Shown here: piece after piece, positions 18,670 to 29,650 of the stretch
Layout of the letters: each line of letters begins with the position of its first letter
How positions within the stretch are numbered: the stretch's first letter is position 1
Assembly (NCBI RefSeq): GCF_017589465.1
Contig: NZ_JAELYA010000012.1
Coordinates: 1-64,000 of the forward strand
Direction of reading: 5' to 3'
DNA length: 64,000 nucleotides
Origin: Pseudomonas schmalbachii
GTDB taxonomy: Bacteria; Pseudomonadota; Gammaproteobacteria; Pseudomonadales; Pseudomonadaceae
Notes under the pieces: generated by a model
Told to the model about the DNA's origin: nothing
What the model saw: the letters and a program-made list of their open reading frames with translations, nothing else
The model's database searches: none
Made by a program: the position numbers and the translations under genes

Positions 18670-21232
18670 CCCGACGCCCATCAAGTCCCCGCTGAGCGAG
18701 TATCTCGAACATCTGCCGATGACGGCGGATGAGCGGGAGGAACTGGCGCGCGCCGGTTCGTTCAGCGAAATGCACCAGCGCCTGGCCGGCGAGGAGGGCA
18801 CCGCCGAAGGTGCCATGGCATCGGTCGGTTCGCGCCTGGTCCACGGTTTCGGCCGCGAGCTGGACGACGCCGACATGCTCGGCCTGGACGACAACGGCCG
18901 CGCCTACCTGAAGGCCGCGCCGCCGATCCAGCGTACCAAGGTGCTGCCCGAGCCCTGGCGCACCAACCTGCTGGTGCGCGGCTGGCGCCGGCTGTTCGGC
19001 CGCAGCAATCCGCCCAAGCCGACCCGGGACCTGCCGAAGGCGCGCTGGCAGCGGGTCGGCTCGCTGCGCCGGTTCATCCTGGTGCTGCTGATGCTCGGCC
19101 AGACCACCATCGCCACCTACTACATGAAAGGCATCCTGCCGTACCAGGGCTGGGCCTTCGTCGACTTCGACGAGATCATGCAGCAGTCCTGGCTGGCCAG
19201 CCTGCAGCAGGTGCTGCCGTACCTGATCCAGTTCGGCGTGCTGTTCCTCTTCGCCGTGCTGTTCTGCTGGGTGTCGGCGGGCTTCTGGACCGCGCTGATG
19301 GGCTTCCTCGAACTGCTCACCGGCCGCGACCGTTACCGCATCTCCGGCAGCAGCGCGGGCAGCGAGCCGATCGCCGCCGAGGCGCGCACCGCCATCGTCA
19401 TGCCGATCTGCAACGAGGATGTGCCGCGCGTCTTCGCCGGCCTGCGGGCGACCTACGAATCGGTGGCCGCCACCGGCGAGCTGGACCGCTTCGACTTCTT
19501 CGTCCTCAGCGATACCAACCAGCCGGACGTCGCCGTGGCCGAGGAGAACTCCTGGCTCGAGCTGTGCCGCGAGGCCGGCGCCTTCGGCCGCCTGTTCTAC
19601 CGCCGCCGTCGGCGCCGGGTGAAGCGCAAGAGCGGCAACATCGACGACTTCTGCCGCCGCTGGGGCAGCCAGTACAAGTACATGGTGGTGCTGGACGCCG
19701 ACAGCGTGATGAGCGGCGAGTGCCTGACCAGCCTGGTGCGCCTGATGGAGGCCAACCCCGAGGCGGGCATCATCCAGACCGCGCCCAAGGCGTCGGGCAT
19801 GGACACCCTCTATGCGCGCATCCAGCAGTTCGCCACCCGCGTCTACGGCCCGCTGTTCACCGCCGGCCTGCACTTCTGGCAGCTCGGCGAATCGCACTAC
19901 TGGGGCCATAACGCGATCATCCGGGTGAAGCCCTTCATCGAGCATTGCGCGTTGGCGCCGCTGCCGGGCAAGGGCTCGTTCGCCGGGGCGATCCTCTCCC
20001 ACGACTTCGTCGAGGCCGCGCTGATGCGCCGCGCCGGCTGGGGCGTGTGGATCGCCTACGACCTGCCGGGCAGCTACGAGGAACTGCCGCCGAACCTGCT
20101 CGACGAGCTCAAGCGCGATCGCCGCTGGTGCCACGGCAACCTGATGAACTTCCGCCTGTTCCTGGTCAAGGGCATGCACCCGGTACACCGCGCGGTATTC
20201 CTCACCGGCGTGATGTCCTACCTGTCGGCGCCGCTGTGGTTCACCTTCCTGGTGCTGTCCACCGCGCTGCTGGCGGTGCATTCGCTGATGGAGCCGCAGT
20301 ACTTCATGGAGCCGGGGCAGTTGTTCCCGATCTGGCCGCAGTGGCACCCGGAGAAGGCCATCGCGCTGTTCTCCACCACCCTGACCCTGCTGTTCCTGCC
20401 CAAGCTGCTCAGCGTCATGCTGATCTGGGCGAAGGGCGCCAGGGGCTACGGCGGCGTGATCAAGGTGACCCTGAGCATGCTCCTGGAAATGCTTTTCTCG
20501 GTGCTGCTGGCGCCGGTGCGCATGCTCTTCCACACACGCTTCGTGCTGGCCGCGTTCCTCGGCTGGGAGGCGGTATGGAAGTCGCCGCAGCGCGACGACG
20601 ACGCCACGCCGTGGAGCGAGGCGGTGCGCCGCCACGGCCCGCAGACGCTGCTCGGCGTGGCCTGGGCTGCGCTGGTGGCCTGGCTCGACCCGCTGTTCCT
20701 CTGGTGGCTGTCGCCCATCGTTGGCTCGCTGCTGCTGTCGATCCCGGTGTCGGTGATCACCAGCCGCGTCAGGCTGGGGCTGGGTGCGCGCGACAACGCG
20801 CTGTTCCTGATCCCCGAGGAATACGACACGCCGCGCGAACTGCGCGCCACCGACGAGTACAACTACCAGAACCGCTGGCAGGCGCTGAAGGATGGCTTCC
20901 TCCGTGCGGCGGTCGATCCGCAGCTGAATGCCCTGGCCTGCGCCATGGGCACCGCGCGCCATGGTCAGGCGGACGTGATCGAAGCACTGCGCAGCGAGCG
21001 CGTGCGCCGCGCCCTGGAGACGGGACCGGAACCGCTCGATGGCCCGACCAAGCTGGCGCTGCTCAGCGACCCGGTAGCGCTGTCGCGCCTGCACCTGCAG
21101 GTGTGGGAAGGCGGCCGCGACAACTGGCTGGCGCCCTGGCGCCAGTCGCTGCAGGCCGATGCCCATGCGCCGGCCGTGCCGCTGGCGCCGCTGCCGGGCA
21201 GCGAAGCCGTCCCGCTGGCTTCCCAGGCCTGA
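18662..21232 (+). CDS. opgH: Glucans biosynthesis glucosyltransferase H
   Basis: 856-residue inner-membrane family 2 glucosyltransferase that polymerises the OPG backbone from UDP-glucose. Transmembrane segments occur near residues 140-160 and 180-220 and in a C-terminal cluster from about 515. The catalytic cytosolic domain has the donor-site Asp in [10 protein letters not shown] (about 345) and the acceptor motif [10 protein letters not shown] (about 485). Starts within opgG, so the two are coupled. A GC-rich hairpin terminator follows at once. Confidence 0.96.
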   Translation: MNNPTPIKSPLSEYLEHLPMTADEREELARAGSFSEMHQRLAGEEGTAEGAMASVGSRLVHGFGRELDDADMLGLDDNGRAYLKAAPPIQRTKVLPEPWRTNLLVRGWRRLFGRSNPPKPTRDLPKARWQRVGSLRRFILVLLMLGQTTIATYYMKGILPYQGWAFVDFDEIMQQSWLASLQQVLPYLIQFGVLFLFAVLFCWVSAGFWTALMGFLELLTGRDRYRISGSSAGSEPIAAEARTAIVMPICNEDVPRVFAGLRATYESVAATGELDRFDFFVLSDTNQPDVAVAEENSWLELCREAGAFGRLFYRRRRRRVKRKSGNIDDFCRRWGSQYKYMVVLDADSVMSGECLTSLVRLMEANPEAGIIQTAPKASGMDTLYARIQQFATRVYGPLFTAGLHFWQLGESHYWGHNAIIRVKPFIEHCALAPLPGKGSFAGAILSHDFVEAALMRRAGWGVWIAYDLPGSYEELPPNLLDELKRDRRWCHGNLMNFRLFLVKGMHPVHRAVFLTGVMSYLSAPLWFTFLVLSTALLAVHSLMEPQYFMEPGQLFPIWPQWHPEKAIALFSTTLTLLFLPKLLSVMLIWAKGARGYGGVIKVTLSMLLEMLFSVLLAPVRMLFHTRFVLAAFLGWEAVWKSPQRDDDATPWSEAVRRHGPQTLLGVAWAALVAWLDPLFLWWLSPIVGSLLLSIPVSVITSRVRLGLGARDNALFLIPEEYDTPRELRATDEYNYQNRWQALKDGFLRAAVDPQLNALACAMGTARHGQADVIEALRSERVRRALETGPEPLDGPTKLALLSDPVALSRLHLQVWEGGRDNWLAPWRQSLQADAHAPAVPLAPLPGSEAVPLASQA

Positions 21233-21236
21233 TGCC

Positions 21237-21275
21237 GCCGCCCCCGCCAATGTCTGGCGGGGGCGGCGCGTTTGC
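21237..21275 (+). terminator. opgGH terminator
   Basis: 13-bp GC stem (21237-21249 with 21255-21267) five bases after the opgH stop, followed by a short T-rich tract. Probable intrinsic terminator. Confidence 0.7.
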
Positions 21276-21456
21276 CTTTCACGGCGCTGCTGTTAACCTT
21301 CAGCCTTCGATCCACAAAGTCTTGTGATGTCCGGCGAATTGGGTAGCATCTGCACCCTTTCGCGCCCGGCGAGGCTTTGCACGGGATACGCCGGATGCAG
21401 GCAACGGAAACCGCCGCATCGGCAACGGAACTCATTGACTATTAGGGGTATGGGGA

Positions 21457-22254
21457 ATGAAGAAACTTCTGGCATCGCTGGTGATGGGCGTCTGCGCCCT
21501 GGTCGGCGTGAGCGCGGCCAACGCCGGCGCGGTGGACGAGGCGGTCAAGCGCGGCACGCTGCGCGTGGGCATGGACCCGACCTACATGCCGTTCGAGATG
21601 ACCAACAAGCGCGGGCAGATCGTCGGCTTCGAGGTGGACGTGCTGAAAGCCATGGCCAAGGCCATGGGCGTCAAGCTGGAACTGGTCTCCACCGGCTATG
21701 ACGGCATCATCCCGGCGCTGCTGACCGACAAGTTCGACATGATCGGCTCGGGCATGACCCTGACCCAGGAACGCAACCTGCGCATCAACTTCACCGATCC
21801 CTTCATCGTCGTCGGCCAGACCCTGCTGATCCGCAAGGAACTGGAAGGCACCATCAAGTCCTACAAGGACCTGAACGATGCGAAGTACAGCATCACCTCG
21901 AAGATCGGCACCACCGGCGAATTCGTCGCCAAGAAGCAGCTGAGCAAGGCCCAGTACCACGGCTTCGACAACGAGCCGGAAGCGGTGATGGACGTGGTCA
22001 ACGGCAAGGCCGACGCGTTCATCTACGACTCGCCGTACAACGTCGTCGCGGTCAGCAAGTTCGGCGCCGGCAAGCTGGTCTACCTCGACCAGCCGTTCAC
22101 CTACGAGCCGCTGGCCTTCGGCCTGCGCAAGGGCGACCACGACAGCATCAACTGGATCAACAACTACCTGAAGCAGATCCGCGAGGACGGCACCTACGCC
22201 CGCCTGCATGACAAGTGGTTCAAGAACACCGACTGGCTGAAGGACATGGAATAA
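21457..22254 (+). CDS. Polar amino acid ABC transporter, substrate-binding protein
   Basis: 265-residue periplasmic binding protein of the family 3 (glutamine/arginine/lysine type). Signal peptide of about 24 residues ends ANA before GAVDEA. Binding-lobe motifs LRVGMDPTYMPFEM, GFEVDVLKAMAKAMG and the hinge KIGTTGEF are present. It heads an operon with a permease and an ATPase. The exact ligand is not readable from sequence. Confidence 0.92.
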   Translation: MKKLLASLVMGVCALVGVSAANAGAVDEAVKRGTLRVGMDPTYMPFEMTNKRGQIVGFEVDVLKAMAKAMGVKLELVSTGYDGIIPALLTDKFDMIGSGMTLTQERNLRINFTDPFIVVGQTLLIRKELEGTIKSYKDLNDAKYSITSKIGTTGEFVAKKQLSKAQYHGFDNEPEAVMDVVNGKADAFIYDSPYNVVAVSKFGAGKLVYLDQPFTYEPLAFGLRKGDHDSINWINNYLKQIREDGTYARLHDKWFKNTDWLKDME

Positions 22255-22327
22255 CCCGCGTCCCAAGGTACGTCCACCCGACGCGCAGGCCTGGCCTGCG
22301 CGTTCGCTTTTTATACGGTATGGATTC

Positions 22328-23282
22328 GTGGCAAAAACCAAACGCGCAACCTGGCCCTGGCACGGGCTGACCGGGCTGATCATCCTGCTGATCGGCGTGG
22401 GCATCTGGTATTCCACTTCGCTGATCTCCTACGAGTGGCGCTGGAACCGCGTGCCGCAGTACTTCGCCTACCAGGCGGAGGAACCGCAGCGGGCGGACAA
22501 CATCTCCCGCGTCGAGAAGATCGAGGAGAGCGGCAAGGACGTCCGCGTCACCCTGGTCGATGACGATGGCAGGCAGCAGGTGCTCAGCGTCGCCAGCGAC
22601 AGCCTGCAGTTCTCCGAGAACGACGACGTGGCCGAAGGCGACGTGGTCGGCGTGCAGCGCCACTGGGCGGCCGGCCCGCTGGCCTGGGGTCTGTGGACCA
22701 CGCTGTGGATTTCCTTCGTCTCCGGCGCCGTCGGCCTGGTGATCGGCCTGTTCACCGGGCTTTGCCGGCTGTCGAAGAACCCGACCCTGCACGACCTGTC
22801 GACGCTGTATGTCGAGCTGGTACGCGGCACGCCGCTGCTGGTGCAGATATTCATCTTCTACTTCTTCATCGGCACCGTGCTGAACCTGTCCCGCGAATTC
22901 GCCGGGGTCGCCGCGCTGGCGCTGTTCACCGGCGCCTACGTGGCCGAGATCGTCCGCGCCGGCGTGCAGTCCATCGCCCGCGGGCAGAACGAGGCGGCCC
23001 GCTCGCTGGGCCTGAACGCCGCCCAGTCGATGCGCCACGTGATCCTGCCGCAGGCCTTCAAGCGCGTGCTGCCGCCGCTGGCCGGGCAGTTCATCAGCCT
23101 GGTCAAGGACACCTCGCTGGTCTCGGTGATCGCCATCACCGAACTGACCAAGAGCGGCCGCGAGGCGATCACCACCTCGTTCTCCACCTTCGAGATCTGG
23201 TTCTGTGTCGCCGCGCTCTATCTCGTGATCAACCTGCCGCTGTCGCACATGGCCAGCCGGCTGGAACGGAGGCTCGGGCAAA

Positions 23283-23290
<8 letters not shown>
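22328..23290 (+). CDS. Polar amino acid ABC transporter, permease with extra N-terminal domain
   Basis: 320-residue inner-membrane permease of the HisM/GlnP type. The core from about residue 125 carries five hydrophobic segments and the EAA loop ([32 protein letters not shown]). Before the core is one N-terminal transmembrane helix (about 14-31) and then a soluble, charged segment of roughly 85 residues (about 35-118), which ordinary HisM permeases lack. Starts on GTG at 22328 and overlaps the ATPase gene by 8 bases. Confidence 0.9.
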
Positions 23291-24017
<727 letters not shown>

Positions 24018-24155
24018 CGTAGGTTGGCGCTGAACGCAGTGAAGCCCAACATTGCCGGGCCGGACGTTGGGCTTCGCAAGCTCAGCGCCAACCTACGGGG
24101 TGCATCTCCGCGGTAGGTTGGGTTGAGTCGCGAAGCGACGAAGCCCAACGAGAGG
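24018..24155. repeat. REP cluster (three units)
   Basis: Immediately after the ATPase stop: a doublet of the GTAGGTTGGCGC family (24018-24097) and then a third unit headed GTAGGTTGGGTTGAG (24113-24155). The gap lies between convergent genes. Confidence 0.82.
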
Positions 24156-24162
24156 AACCTGG

Positions 24163-24201
24163 AAACAAGAACGCCGCTCTTTCGGAGCGGCGTTCTTGTT
24201 T
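24163..24201. terminator. Bidirectional terminator between ABC operon and rhlE
   Basis: Perfect 16-bp stem (24163-24178 with 24186-24201, 7-base loop) with A-run on the left arm and T-run on the right, so it can end transcription from both directions. It abuts the helicase stop codon. Confidence 0.85.
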
Positions 24202-24202
24202 G

Positions 24203-26221
24203 TCAGCGATTGCGCGTCAGCAGCGCCGGGCGTTCGCCCTTGCGGCGCGGTTCCAGCTCTTCCAGCTGCTCCGCCGTCGGGAAGCGATCGCCGCGGATCA
24301 GGTCGCGCTTGTTGATCACCACCGGCTGGCGGGTCGGCTTGTTCACGTTGTACTCGGACGGCTCGCGCAGGGGAGCGTCGCTCATCCGCGAGATGTCGCT
24401 GCGACCCTGGCCGCCGCGCTTGCTCTTCGCGGCGCGCTGCTTGCCCTGGCCTTGGCCCTGCTGGCCGCTGCGCGCGGAACCGGAGCCGGAGCCCTTGCCG
24501 CGTCCGCCGCCCTGACCGCCACGAGCCTGGCCCTGCTGCTGGCCTTGGCCTTGGCCCTGACCCTGTCCGCGGGCGCGCGGCTGCTGGCCACCCTGGCCCT
24601 TGCCCTGGGCTTGGCCTTGACCTTGGCGCTGCCGCTGTCCGCGCGCTTTGTCCTTGTCCGGGAACGGGCTGACGTAATCGGCGCGGTTGCCGAAGTTGTC
24701 GTAATCGTCGTCGAGGAACTCTTCGGGATCACGGTCCGTGTTGGGCGCCGGCGGGCGAGCCGGTTTCTGCGGCTTGGCGGCGTGCGGCTGCTGCTGGCGC
24801 GGCTGACGCTGCTCCTGCTGCTGAGCTTGCTGGCCTTCGGGCTTGTTCTTGCCCTTGCCGCCGCGACGACGACGCTTGCCGGCGGGCTTTTCGCCCTGGG
24901 GCGTGTCGGCTACGGCTTCGCCTTCGGCGGTGACAGCGGCGGCCTGTGCCGGCTGCTGTTCCCTGTTGCGCTCCTTGCGCTCGCCGCGCTCACCACGCTT
25001 TTCCTTGTTCTTGCGCGGCTGCCGTTGCGGGGCTTCCCGGGTTTCCGGCTGGGCGACTTCCGGCAGCACCATGTCCGGGTCGAAGCCCTGCATGTCGCCG
25101 TCGGGAATGCGTTGCTTGGTCAGGCGCTCGATGGCCTTGAGCAGCTTCTCTTCGTCCGGGGCGACCAGCGAGATGGCCTCGCCGCTGCGTCCGGCGCGGC
25201 CGGTGCGGCCGATGCGGTGGACGTAGTCTTCCTCGACGTTAGGCAGCTCGTAGTTGACCACGTGGGGCAACTGGTCGATATCCAGGCCGCGCGCGGCGAT
25301 ATCGGTGGCGACCAGGATGCGCACGTCATTGGCCTTGAAGTCGGCCAGCGCCTTGGTGCGCGCGTTCTGGCTCTTGTTGCCGTGGATCGCGGCGGCCGGC
25401 AGGCCGTGCTTGGTCAGGTATTCGGCCAGGCGGTTGGCGCCGTGCTTGGTGCGGGTGAACACCAGCACCTGTTCCCAGGCGCCGAGGGTGACCAGATGCG
25501 CCAGCAGCACGCGCTTCTGTACCGCGGGCACGCGGAATACGCGTTGCTCGATGCGCTCGACGGTGGTGTTCGGCGGGGTGACCTCGATGCGCTCCGGGTT
25601 GTGCAGCAGCTTGTTGGCGAGGTCGGTGATGTCTTTCGAGAAGGTCGCCGAGAACAGCAGGTTCTGGCGCTTCGGCGGCAGCTTGGCGAGGACCTTCTTG
25701 ACGTCGTGGATGAAGCCCATGTCGAGCATGCGGTCGGCTTCGTCGAGGACGAGGATTTCCACGTGGGACAGGTCGATGCTGCCCTGGCCGGCAAGATCGA
25801 GCAGGCGGCCGGGGCAGGCGACCAGAATATCGACGCCCTTGGATACGGCCTGGACCTGCGGGTTCATGCCGACGCCGCCGAAGATGCAGGCGCTTTTCAG
25901 CGGCAGATCGCGGGCGTAGACCTTGAAGCTCTCATGCACCTGGGCAGCCAGCTCGCGGGTCGGGGTCAGTACCAGGACGCGGGCCTGGCGCGGGCCGTGG
26001 CGATGCTCACGGTCGGGGTGGCCGGCGGGGAACAGGCGTTCCAGGATCGGCAGGGCGAAACCGCCCGTCTTGCCGGTGCCGGTCTGGGCGGCAACCATCA
26101 GGTCGCGGCCTTGCAGTACGGCGGGAATGGCCCGTTGCTGGACGGGCGTAGGGTGCGCGTAGCCGGCAGCTTCTACTGCATTGGCCAGGGCCTCGGAGAG
26201 ACCGAGGGAAATAAAGGACAT
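24203..26221 (-). CDS. rhlE: DEAD-box RNA helicase, RhlE type with long disordered tail
   Basis: 672-residue ATP-dependent RNA helicase. The first about 380 residues hold the two RecA domains with motifs Q (TPVQQRAIP), I (AQTGTGKT), Ia (PTRELA), II (DEAD in [10 protein letters not shown]), III (SAT), V ([10 protein letters not shown]) and VI ([10 protein letters not shown]). The remaining about 290 residues are low complexity: Lys/Arg/Glu-rich, then Gln-rich, then repeated Gly-Gln/Arg-Gly blocks, ending in a conserved-looking tail ([21 protein letters not shown]). Such tails bind RNA and the degradosome in P. aeruginosa RhlE2, which this most resembles. The opposite strand is open for over 3 kb because of this composition. 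Confidence 0.92.
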   Translation of the reverse strand: MSFISLGLSEALANAVEAAGYAHPTPVQQRAIPAVLQGRDLMVAAQTGTGKTGGFALPILERLFPAGHPDREHRHGPRQARVLVLTPTRELAAQVHESFKVYARDLPLKSACIFGGVGMNPQVQAVSKGVDILVACPGRLLDLAGQGSIDLSHVEILVLDEADRMLDMGFIHDVKKVLAKLPPKRQNLLFSATFSKDITDLANKLLHNPERIEVTPPNTTVERIEQRVFRVPAVQKRVLLAHLVTLGAWEQVLVFTRTKHGANRLAEYLTKHGLPAAAIHGNKSQNARTKALADFKANDVRILVATDIAARGLDIDQLPHVVNYELPNVEEDYVHRIGRTGRAGRSGEAISLVAPDEEKLLKAIERLTKQRIPDGDMQGFDPDMVLPEVAQPETREAPQRQPRKNKEKRGERGERKERNREQQPAQAAAVTAEGEAVADTPQGEKPAGKRRRRGGKGKNKPEGQQAQQQEQRQPRQQQPHAAKPQKPARPPAPNTDRDPEEFLDDDYDNFGNRADYVSPFPDKDKARGQRQRQGQGQAQGKGQGGQQPRARGQGQGQGQGQQQGQARGGQGGGRGKGSGSGSARSGQQGQGQGKQRAAKSKRGGQGRSDISRMSDAPLREPSEYNVNKPTRQPVVINKRDLIRGDRFPTAEQLEELEPRRKGERPALLTRNR

Positions 26222-26374
26222 GCGGGGTTCCTGTATGTCGGCAACCTGCCGACTCTAGGGCGCGTGATTATCGCTCGGGGCGAGTGCCTGGCCGGGAGGC
26301 CAGCAGCACCCCGCCCACGATTCACCGGCTCTGCGCTGGCCGGGAATCTGGGCGGTGAGCCCGGAGCAGTGACC

Positions 26375-27220
26375 TCAGCGTGGAAGCTTGAGGTTGTTCC
26401 AGATTGCCAGGCTGGGTTCAGCCTGGTTCAGTGTATAGAAATGCAAACCCGGTGCGCCGCCAGCCAGCAGGCGTTCGCACATCTCGGTGATCACTTGCTC
26501 ACCGAAGGACTGGATGCTGCCGACATCGTCGCCATAGGCTTCCAGTTGCTTGCGGATCCAGCGCGGAATTTCCGCACCGCAGGCATCCGAGAAGCGCGCC
26601 AGCTTGGTGTAGTTGGTGATCGGCATGATCCCCGGCACTACCGGGATATCAACGCCAAGCTTTTCCACACGGTCGATGAAGTGGAAATAGCTGTCGGCGT
26701 TGAAGAAGTACTGGGTGATGGCACTGTCTGCGCCGGCCTTGGCCTTGCGCACGAAGTTAGCCAGATCATCCTCGAAGTTGCGGGCTTGCGGGTGAACTTC
26801 CGGATAAGCGGCAACTTCGATGTGGAAATGATCACCGGTTTCGTTGCGGATGAACTCTACCAGTTCGTTGGCATAACGCAACTCGCCACTGGCCATGCCC
26901 ATGCCCGAAGGCAGGTCGCCGCGCAGTGCAACGATGCGGCGGATGCCGGCTTCCTTGTACTGGGCGAGGAGGGTGCGCAGTTCTTCGCGGGAGTCGCCAA
27001 CGCAGGACAGGTGCGGTGCGGTGGAAACCTTCACCTCGCCATCCAGCTGCAGCACGGTGGTCAGGGTGCGGTCGCGGGTGGAACCACCGGCGCCGTAGGT
27101 GCAGGAGAAGAAGTCCGGCTTGTAGCTGGCCAGCTGGCGTGCAGTGGCCAGGAGTTTTTCATGCCCGGCTTCGGTCTTCGCGGGGAAGAATTCGAAGCTG
27201 TAGCGGCGTTCTTGGGACAT
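26375..27220 (-). CDS. metF: 5,10-methylenetetrahydrofolate reductase
   Basis: Reduces methylene-tetrahydrofolate to 5-methyl-tetrahydrofolate, the methyl donor for methionine synthesis; FAD-dependent. 281 residues. Motifs: SFEFFPAKTEAGHEKL at the N-terminus, TYGAGGSTRDRT near residue 40, ALRGDLPSGMG near 98 and PGIMPITNYTKLARFSDACGAEIP. It lies 100 bases downstream of ahcY on the same strand with only a palindromic repeat between, so it probably shares the riboswitch-controlled transcript. Confidence 0.95.
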   Translation of the reverse strand: MSQERRYSFEFFPAKTEAGHEKLLATARQLASYKPDFFSCTYGAGGSTRDRTLTTVLQLDGEVKVSTAPHLSCVGDSREELRTLLAQYKEAGIRRIVALRGDLPSGMGMASGELRYANELVEFIRNETGDHFHIEVAAYPEVHPQARNFEDDLANFVRKAKAGADSAITQYFFNADSYFHFIDRVEKLGVDIPVVPGIMPITNYTKLARFSDACGAEIPRWIRKQLEAYGDDVGSIQSFGEQVITEMCERLLAGGAPGLHFYTLNQAEPSLAIWNNLKLPR

Positions 27221-27238
27221 TTCGAAAGTCCTTCTTGG

Positions 27239-27317
27239 CGTAGGGTGGAAAACGGGCCTTTCCCACCGTCAGGCTGAGTGACGGTGGGAAAGCGCTACGC
27301 GCGTTTCCCACCCTACG
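27239..27317. repeat. REP doublet, GTAGGGTGGAAA family
   Basis: Inverted units GTAGGGTGGAAAACG and CGTTTCCCACCCTACG flank an inner ACCGTC/GACGGT hairpin, filling the ahcY-metF gap. Only one copy of this family is in the window. In the ahcY-metF transcript it would form a large stem-loop between the two genes. Confidence 0.75.
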
Positions 27318-27320
27318 GTA

Positions 27321-28730
<1,410 letters not shown>

Positions 28731-28740
28731 TAAATGAGAT

Positions 28741-28858
28741 CTCCATTCGTATTGGTGCGAATGGGCGCCGTTGGTGCGTTGACAGGGCGGCGAGACTGCC
28801 CTGTGAGCGCGCTCCATTCGAGCCTGACTGGTTTGCTACCAGCTGCAGCGCCCCTCGA
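28741..28858 (-). ncRNA. S-adenosylhomocysteine (SAH) riboswitch
   Basis: The ahcY leader carries the conserved SAH-riboswitch blocks: CGAGGGGCGCTGC (28857-28845), CAGGCTCG (28826-28819) and GGCGCCCATTCG (28769-28758). CGAG (28857-28854) pairs with CTCG (28822-28819), and GGGCGC (28853-28848) pairs with GCGCCC (28768-28763) as the pseudoknot. SAH binding is known to turn ahcY on in pseudomonads. Here CCATTCG (28764-28758) can pair with CGAATGG (28749-28743), which includes the first two bases of GGAG, and overlaps the pseudoknot by two bases; this gives a plausible translational switch. Confidence 0.92.
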
Positions 28859-28898
28859 ACGGAAGGCGGGAGCGACCGGACGGCCGCTTGAGTTGGCG

Positions 28899-28927
28899 AT
28901 TATAGCGGCGCCGCCGGGATCGCCCAA
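28899..28927 (-). promoter_or_regulatory. ahcY promoter
   Basis: On the minus strand TTGGGC (28927-28922), a 17-base spacer and TATAAT (28904-28899) make a sigma-70 promoter whose start, near 28892, lies just upstream of the riboswitch aptamer. The -10 is a perfect consensus; the -35 matches in the first three bases. Confidence 0.72.
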
Positions 28928-28996
28928 GCATGACGTGCGCCGCCCGGCGGTCGGAACGGTAAATTTTGTTCTTCGCGGAGCTCCGGGAGGGGGCGG

Positions 28997-29055
28997 GTAG
29001 GGCGGGTGCAACCCGCCAGCCCAGGAGTGTCATGGCGGGTTGCACCCGCCCTGCT
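28997..29055. repeat. REP-like doublet, GTAGGGCGGGTGCAACCCGCC
   Basis: Two inverted copies of a palindromic unit headed GTAGGGCGGGTGCAACC; each unit is itself self-complementary (GGCGGGT/ACCCGCC). This unit is common in environmental proteobacteria. Single doublet in the window. Confidence 0.8.
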
Positions 29056-29102
29056 GCGTTCGAATCCTGTGAGCTCTACCGGAAACCGTACTCTCTTTGT
29101 TA

Positions 29103-29132
29103 AAATAAGAAGTATTATCAATTGCAATTGAT
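29103..29132. promoter_or_regulatory. Candidate Fur box / palindrome before ECF sigma gene
   Basis: An AT-rich block containing the perfect 16-base palindrome ATCAATTGCAATTGAT (29117-29132), preceded by AAATAAGAAGTATT, lies 12 bases before the sigma-factor ATG. Fur boxes in front of pseudomonad FecI-type genes have this character, although the match to the classical 19-mer is only partial. Confidence 0.55.
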
Positions 29133-29143
29133 CGGGGGCCGTC

Positions 29144-29650
29144 ATGCCAAGCGATCAGGACAGCGCCATCGGCCTCCTCTACAGCGGCCACCATAGCTGG
29201 CTGCACAACTGGTTGAACCGCCGTCTCGGCTGCCGGGAGAGTGCCGCCGATCTGGCCCAGGACGTTTTCGTCCGCCTGCTGCGCAGCCGCCAGCCGCTCT
29301 CGCTGCATGAGCCCCGCGCCTACCTGAGCAGCATCGCCCGCGGTCTGCTGATCGACCACTACCGGCGCCGCGCCATCGAACAGGCGTATCTGGAAAGCAT
29401 CGCGCTGCTGCCTCCGCCGGAGGTGCCCTCGGAAGAGGAGCGGCGACTGATCCTCGATACCCTCGAACGCCTCGACCAATTGCTCGACCGGCTCAAGCCA
29501 CGGGTGCGCCAGGCCTTCCTGCTGGCACAGCTCGACGGCCTGAGCTGCCCGCAGATCGCCGAACGGCTCAGCGTGTCGCGCGCCACCGTGGAGCGCGACC
29601 TGGCCAAGGCCCTGCACGCCTGTTACCGACTTCGTTATGCCGACGCCTGA
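29144..29650 (+). CDS. FecI-type ECF sigma factor
   Basis: 168-residue extracytoplasmic-function sigma factor of the iron-starvation (FecI) group. Region 2 spans about residues 10-75 (AADLAQDVFVRLLR, then PRAYLSSIARGLLIDHYRRR), and region 4 about 110-160 (KPRVRQAFLLAQLDGLSCPQIAERLSVSRATVERDLAKAL). Followed with a 14-base overlap by a FecR-type regulator and then a TonB receptor with an STN domain, the canonical cell-surface-signalling order. It should transcribe the receptor gene when the ligand is bound outside. The ligand is unknown. Confidence 0.93.
   Translation: MPSDQDSAIGLLYSGHHSWLHNWLNRRLGCRESAADLAQDVFVRLLRSRQPLSLHEPRAYLSSIARGLLIDHYRRRAIEQAYLESIALLPPPEVPSEEERRLILDTLERLDQLLDRLKPRVRQAFLLAQLDGLSCPQIAERLSVSRATVERDLAKALHACYRLRYADA

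Larger units (their letters stand above)
28731..29143. other. 413-base divergent control region, ahcY / ECF sigma
   Basis: No gene. From the ahcY side it contains the riboswitch, the ahcY promoter, a REP-like doublet (28997-29055) and then an AT-rich block with a perfect palindrome next to the sigma-factor gene. Confidence 0.75.

Noticed and set aside
18611-21250. Minus-strand open frame of 879 codons over opgH
   Set aside because: Antisense shadow of opgH, whose glycosyltransferase motifs are intact.
24200-27277. Plus-strand open frame of 1025 codons
   Set aside because: It is antisense to a well-supported helicase and metF. The frame is open only because of GC-rich, low-complexity codons; no family match, ribosome site or signal.
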